64,000 nt of DNA, taken from contig JACGWO010000004.1 of assembly GCA_034509735.1 (NCBI GenBank), forward strand, positions 12,009,395 through 12,073,394, in the 5' to 3' direction. Origin of the DNA: Sesamum alatum. Lineage: Eukaryota > Streptophyta > Magnoliopsida > Lamiales > Pedaliaceae. How positions within the stretch are numbered: position 1 is the first letter of the stretch; each line of letters begins with the position of its first letter. This document shows positions 58,161 to 64,000 of this stretch, piece by piece. The translations under genes were made by a program, and so were the position numbers. The notes beneath the pieces were generated by a model. The model did not search any database. It worked only from the letters and a program-made list of their open reading frames with translations, and was not told the origin of the DNA.

Positions 58161-59643
58161 AGTTCAGTGTTGTGGCTTTAGGAACAACATGTTTTTATGT
58201 GATGAGCATGTTCAACATGTTTAATTTGCTTTTGGAAAGTATGTTTTACGGTTTTAAGCATGATTATGTGCTTAGAAAAATATGTGTTAATTTTGCTTTT
58301 GATTATGGATATCCATGCATTTTTGAAAATTGGATTTTCTGTAGATGCATATTTTAGTTTCAGTTTTAATGTAGAAGTTTAAAAAAAAAAATTGGGTTCA
58401 AAACAGTGCAGCCGACAGCAGGTGCCGACCGCACAATGCCAACGCGCAGCGCGCGCCAGCGCCCGCGCAGAGTTGGCCTGTCGCGCGCAGCACGCTAGCA
58501 GGGGAGTCTGTGTGGTCTCCGTCACTAATAAACTTGGAATGCATGCAAAACTTTCAATGCCTTATTAGCCTTGAAATAATAAGGCTTGCTTTCTCCCTCC
58601 TTTTGTACTCCCCCCAACTTCTAATTAGGGTTTCTTATTTAAGTTGTAATGAGTGTAGTTAGGAGTGAGGTTTTATTTGTTTTTGTAATAAATTGTAAGG
58701 AAGCACTTCCATGGCGATGGAGGACCAAGAAGAGGCCCGTTGGACAGAGCCCACGATGGAGAGTCCAAAAAGAATGAAGAAGTGTTACAAGGCCCGTTAG
58801 AATGATAATGGGTTATGATTTTGTAATAGTGTAGGCCACCCTAGATTGACCATAAATCCACTGCGGGCTCAATGCATCACATAGCATTGGGCCTGTGATC
58901 ATCCAACAGGGGCGTGCTAGGCTTATTTTTTTGCATGTGGTGTATGTTTTAATATTTGATGTATGATGTGTTTGGAATACATCATTTATATTCAATGTTA
59001 AAACTCGAGCATGCAAAACTTTCTTAATGATGAGGTCTCGGTCACTAATAAACTTAACTCTCACTTGGATGGTCCAAGTAAATATTAGACCCATTAATGG
59101 ATTAAAAAGTCAAATGGTTTGATTTAAATCCAAGCCTTCCATCCATAACAATGTAGTGAGGAAGGTACTTTCACCCATTCGTAGTCTCACGAGTCGTGGC
59201 ATGTTTGGAATGGAAGAAAGTTGCGCTATTGTTATGAACAAAGGAATATGCTCCTATTTCCCTGTCTCACGAGTCGTGGGGGGCGATGGTTGAGATATTC
59301 ATTTGGTTTGGGTCGGGCCTAACGCTGAGTAACATGATTCGCTTGGAGTCCTTGGAATCATGTGAAGAGGCGAGGCAAAATAACTTGGGGATCTCATTGG
59401 ATGAGAATGGTATAGGTTACCTCCCACAAAGCCTTTTTCTGTGTGAATCGTAAAAGCGGGGCATGGACAATTGCGTTTGTGGACCTCAAGCCCAGTAGGA
59501 AATGGTTTCCCGGAACCCCATTTGAGAGTGATGCGCTTTAGCAGAAATAATGGGAGGGATTAATGATTAAAGACCAAGTCTTAACTTGAACATAATATTA
59601 CTATAATCTACTTAATGTTTTTCTGTTTACATTTTGAATGTAT
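58161..59643 (+). other. Element H leader
   Basis: Has an A-run at 58380-58391 beside a short GC island (58405-58510). The leader hairpin region is 58858-58875 (CCACTGCGGGCTCAATGC), now mismatched in the stem. The dyads are at 59186-59199 and 59266-59279. No coding is seen. Confidence 0.75.
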
Positions 59644-60830
59644 ATGTCTAAGAATCCACTAAATCCAATACTAGAGGCTAATATGTTTAATGGAACAAAC
59701 TACAACGACTGGCTACGAAATCTTAAGATGGTCTTAGATTTCGAGAACCAAACTTACATTCTAGATAAGGATCTTCCTCAGGCCTTGTCGGATGGGTCAA
59801 TGCCTTAAGAACGCTTGGCGTTCGAGAAGATGCATGCTGATCACCAGCAGGTCCGCAACATCGTACTGGCCTCGATGACTAACGAGATCCAGAAGCAGTA
59901 CGATAGGTGTTGGCTCGATTATCCTTCGTTTGCAAGTTATCTATGCGGTCTCGGACTGGCATGTCAGATACGCTACAACGAAGGCATTCTTCAGAGCTAA
60001 GATGACAGAAGGGTCGTCTGTACAAGAGTATGGAGTGATGATGCTATCCCTTGTGGAGAAGCTCAAAGACCTCCAAGCTAATCTTGAAAAAGAGACGTAC
60101 ATCGACATGATCCTTTAGTCTCTTTCTACCACCTTCGACGAATTTATTGTCGACTTGATAAATATGTTGGTTCGGTACGTGGCAACGATTGAAAAATCTG
60201 CACCGACGATACTAGTAGGAGAGGCTTCGACCTTAGAAGCGAAAGGCAAGGGTGTCGGACGCTGGAAGAGGAAGAAAGTTAAGACAACATGAGCCGCTGC
60301 TAGCACTTGGAGTGATCCTGTTACACCGCTGGGCTGGGGTAAACGAAAGAAGAAGAGGGTTCGACAGTCAAAATCATAGATTCCAAACGATGTGTGCATT
60401 AAGTGCCGCAAAAAGGGATATTGAAAAAGGGAGTGTCCCAAGCTCCTTTCCAATGAAGGTACATTTGAATTGAGTATCAACATGATTATTGTTCTACTCT
60501 TTGGTATTGGATACCAGTTAATCATAATCTGCGAATGGTTTGCAGATAGTTATGAGTAGAAAGCCCAGACAGGTCCTAAGGCTAAGTGATGACAGGGCCA
60601 TTGCTGCAAAGACTAGGGACTAGTTAGGCTTAGCATAGCAGTGATCATGTTAGGATAGACTTTGAAAGGAAATATGTAACCTGGCATGATCAAAGTATAT
60701 TTTTATTTACTGTTGGAAGTTTTTAATTACATACGTTTGATCAATAAAAATTCCTTTATTTGACAAAGAATGACTATTCTTGTCTGCTAGGTGGGATACA
60801 TAATTATCCTTAAACATTATCCCAGGATAT
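59644..60830 (+). pseudogene. Element H gag remnant
   Basis: ATG (MSKN) at 59644. UBN2-type gag pieces follow (YNDWLRNLKMVLD, IQKQYDR), with a stop near 59806, frameshifts near 59910 and 60118, and a zinc knuckle CIKCRKKGY with a stop where the W-K-R-E-C should start (about 60410-60440). After GTFELSINMI the sequence diverges from intact relatives in the same way as in element A, so protease is missing. Confidence 0.85.
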
Positions 60831-63361
60831 TGTTAGAATAAATGACCACAAAGCCAATAGGTTTGTGGTATTGATAGGAGAGGCTTCGACCTCCAAGGCG
60901 AATGGCAAGAGGGTTGGACGCTGGAAAAGGAAGAAGGGAAAAGGGATGACGGTTGCGGCCCCTGCTTGCGCTCCTGGTACCCCTGTTGCTCCGGTGGGAC
61001 CGAGCAAAGGGAAAGGGAAGGCCCGTGGTTCTCAGCGGTCCAAGGCAAATGATGTCTGCATGCATTGCCAAGGGAAAGGGAATTGGAAGAGGGAATGCCC
61101 ACAACTCCTCTCTAATCCAGGTATATTTGTGTTCAACGGTATAATTGGATTATGACCGCAAAACACAAATGGAAATATGATAATCATAATAACACACAGA
61201 CATGGCATGTGAGGTTAGGTCATATTTCCAAAGATAGAATAAGAAGGTTGGTGGACTTAAAGAGTCTAGAAATAGACGATTTGGACAACCTACTGACTTG
61301 CGAATCCTGTCTGAAGGGAAAGATGATCAATAAACCCTTTGTTGGACAAAGCACGCTAGCCAACGGTCTATTGGATTTGATCCATACGGATGTCTGTGGC
61401 CCACTAAATACTCAGGATAGAGGTAGGTACTCGTACTTCATAACCTTTACCGATGATCACTCACGATATGGTTATGTTTACCTGATGAGGTACAAGTCTG
61501 CAGCCTTTGGAAGGTTTAAGGAATACAGACTTGGAGTAGAGAACCAAATCGGTCGAAAGATCAAAGCCCTTCGGTAGGACCGAGGTGGAGAGTATTTAAG
61601 TGGTGAGTTTACTGATTATCTAAAGGAGAATGGGATTCTCTCGGACCCCTCCTGGAACACCACAACTTAATGGTGTGTCTGAAAGGAGGAATCGAACCTT
61701 GTTGGAGATGGTCCGATCCATGATGAGTTTTACCGAACTCCCCCTTTCCTTCTGGGGATACTCTCTTGAGACGGCGGCCAAAGTTTTGAACTTGGCGCCA
61801 TCTAAGAAGATATCCCAGACGCCATATGAGATATGGCATGGCAAGCATGCCTCCTACAAATACTTGAAAGTGTGGGGTTGCCCCGCATATGTCAAGAGAT
61901 TAGTGGGAGATAAACTGGACTTGAGGCCTAGTTTATGCAGGTTCATCGGCTATCTAAAAGAAACTGCGGGGTATTATTTCTATGATCCCTTCGAGCAAAA
62001 GGTTTTTGTCTCACGAAACGCAGTGTTCTTGGAAAAGGGTTTTCCATCGGATAGTCAGCGCAATGAGGTACTCCTTGAGGAATCAGGTGAGGTACCCCAT
62101 GAGGCGGCAACGACATCTGAGCTGGTAGTTCCCACTGATAATGTTCCAGCCCTCTGTAGGTCGTCCAGAGTATCCCATGCACCTAATAGGTATGGATTTC
62201 TGGGCCTGACCGGTCAGTTGGATAATGATCCAAAGACGTATGGAGAAGCGATGTCGGACATCGATTCAGATAAGTGGCTTGAGGCCATGAAATTCGAGAT
62301 GGACTCGATGGGTACAAACCAGGTTTGGCCCCTAGTGGACCCACCTAAAAGGGTAAAACCCATGGGGTGCAAATGGGTCTACAAACGTAAGCTTGGAGCT
62401 GACGGGGAGGTTACAACCTTCAAGGCCAGGCTTGTGACGAAAGGTTACACTCAGCGACCTGGGGTCGATTTTGAGGAAACCTACTCGCCTATAGCAATGG
62501 CCAAGTCCATTCGGATACTTCTTGCCATAGTAGCATGGTATGACTATGAAATATGACAGATGGACGTGAAAACAGCTTTCCTCAACGGTTTCGTAGAGGA
62601 AGAGATCTATATAGATCAGTCGGAAGGTTTCACCACTGTTGGAGAAGGGCAGAAGGTCTGCCATCTCCAAAGGTCCATCTATGGCCTCAAACATGCTTCC
62701 CGAAGTTCGAACATACGTTTTGATGAAGTCATACGGGGATATGATTCATCAAGAACGAATCCGATCCTTGTGTATACAAGAAGATCACAGAGAGCTCAGT
62801 TGCGTTTCTGGTGCTTTATGTGGATGACATCTTGCTCATTGGGAATGATGCTAAGATGTTGGGTACCACTAAAGCTTGGTTGTCAATGCAATTCTCCATG
62901 AAGGATATGGGCGAGCCATCCTACATCGTTGGCACCAAGATCTACAGGGATAGATCTAGAAGGATGTTAGGAATGACCCAGTCCTTGTATCCTGAGAATG
63001 TCTTGAAGAGATTCAAGACGGAGAACTCAAAACGAGGATTCCTTTCTATGAGACATGGAATTAATTTGTCCAAGAAGCAGTCTCCTAAGACTGATGAGGA
63101 GCTTAAACGGATGTTGGACATCCCCTATGCTTCAGCCGTAGGCAGCATACAGTATGTTGTTCAGTGCACTGGACCTGATGTGGCTTTCGCTTTGAGCGTA
63201 ACTAGTCGATATCAGTCGTGTGCTGGGGAGGCACACTGGAGTGCAGTCAAGACTATCCTGAAGTACCTGAAAAGGACTAAGGACATGTTCTTGATCTACG
63301 GTGGTGGAGAGTTGATACTGGAAGGCTATAGCGACACTAGCTTCCAGTCGGATGACGATGA
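60831..63361 (+). pseudogene. Chimeric copia element K: LTR start joined to gag-pol (B subfamily)
   Basis: First ~35 bp are an LTR start (TGTTAGAATAAATGACC), then the sequence jumps into late gag (ATTGATAGGAGAGGCTTC) at about 60865. CCHC knuckle CMHCQGKGNWKREC lies at 61053-61095. Most of protease is deleted near 61135-61140. Integrase (HVRLGHIS, CESCL, HTDVCGP, TPQLNGVSERRNR) spans 61190-61900 with a stop at about 61576 and a small deletion near 61640. RT follows at 62230-62930, with TGA at about 62557 before QMDVKTAFLNG, a frameshift near 62740 and YVDD at 62817-62828. RNase H is cut at 63361 by the next LTR. Confidence 0.88.
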
Positions 63362-64000
63362 TGAAGGACAAGCGGATCCGCCCCGGAGCGCGAGCGGAAG
63401 CGAGAAAGCGAAAAAACGTGCACAAAATTTAAATCAAATTTAAATATGCGAATCCCAAGGGGTGTACCCTTGGGTGCTCAACCGGGCATTCGATGTAGGA
63501 TGTGTAAATATTAAAACATATATTTAAACACATAGGGCATAGATATATAAATGGAATCAATCAAAGCATAATAAACCGTTACCTTTGATTGTTTAGCGTA
63601 TGCTCCCGGCTACTAGCGTTGTTCCTTCTCCGGAATGCTCACGAAATCCAAACGTATGGATTCTCCAAAGGTGATCGACACCACACCGGAAGAAACACAC
63701 GTTCTTCTTGCTAGAAAAGAACGGGTTTAGGAAGGAATCGGTTTAAGAGAAGAACACTATGAATTAGTGTTCTCTTAAACTTACTTTGTTCTTCTTCTTG
63801 ATTCAAAATCAAGTGAAGAACACAAGTGTAAGAGAGGGAGGGAGCACGAAAAATTGAGAGAGAGGAGAGGATTTTTGTCTTCTCTTTTTCCTAGAAAAAG
63901 ATGAATAATGAATCACTTATGCTAGGTGTTGTATATTCTAATATATATACATAATTAATGTGATTATTGGAATGTGTCTAGGTTCATCCAAGGATGTCTA
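63362..64000 (-). repeat. LTR of the B/E subfamily, cut by the window end
   Basis: Starts (LTR 3' end) TGAAGGACAAGCGGATCCG at 63362 and matches solo LTR E from 46682 closely throughout. Hairpin at 63454-63474. The left flank GATGA (63357-63361) would be its target duplication. Whether it is a solo LTR or a full element cannot be seen. Confidence 0.9.

Larger units (their letters stand above)
55948..60830 (+). mobile_element. Copia element H, 5' part (A subfamily)
   Basis: 5' LTR, PBS, leader and a decayed gag, interrupted at 60831 by element K. The LTR end CCGATTCTTTCA equals that of A, and the post-gag stretch at 60600-60830 parallels A at 11713-12000. The 3' LTR is outside the window or lost. 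The putative left duplication is TGGAT (55943-55947), not checkable. Confidence 0.88.

Overview
The window reads as nuclear DNA of a flowering plant, probably a eudicot, from a transposon-packed stretch. There is no operon structure, introns are long and AT-rich, and the only host-gene traces are plant ones: an R2R3-MYB exon with a clean splice donor and a glutaredoxin terminal exon. Nearly everything between 6.8 kb and 64 kb is Ty1/copia LTR retrotransposons nested in one another, and all of them share the LTR start TGTTAGAATAG and PBS or leader features. Layout: 0-4.9 kb holds a LINE tail, a three-unit tandem repeat related to a gene-like fragment at the window start, MITE-like ends and AT-rich filler. 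4.5-6.8 kb holds a repeat also present inverted at 45.4 kb, a long CTT microsatellite and a glutaredoxin-like gene remnant. 6813-38388 is one copia element (B, plus strand) with the perfect 5-bp duplication TTAAA. Its 5' LTR was split by a complete minus-strand copia element (A, 7524-17215, duplication GGAGA). Its leader was split by a Mutator-like element (20098-21666, 9-bp duplication AATCAAATA). Its 3' LTR was split by a complete minus-strand copia element (C, 27834-38100, duplication GTTTG). 38.5-41.3 kb holds a truncated copia element (I) and an LTR scrap. 41.4-46.7 kb is a low-density host segment with tandem CACTA-type ends, an orphan 5' leader with a telo-box, the MYB exon and AT-rich repeats. 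46.7-64 kb returns to copia material: solo LTR E (CTGCT), a 40-bp minisatellite, an inverted copy of the 36.1-38.55 kb region ending in a hybrid solo LTR (D), LTR fragments J and G, solo LTR S (GCTAT), element H, chimeric element K inside H, and a further LTR cut by the window end. How the parts work together: C retains a nearly complete gag-protease-integrase-RT-RNase H frame, with one frameshift and one stop. A and H share decayed coding regions, yet A has nearly identical LTRs and a perfect target duplication, so A was probably mobilised in trans by a relative. The strongest unexplained signals are conserved non-coding structures shared across divergent LTR subfamilies: a hairpin with covarying stem and constant loop, a covarying 12-bp palindrome, a block of about 50 bp, doubled dyads in the leader, and a GC-rich leader island of variable length. 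I see no new protein-based system here. No intact host protein-coding gene is visible.
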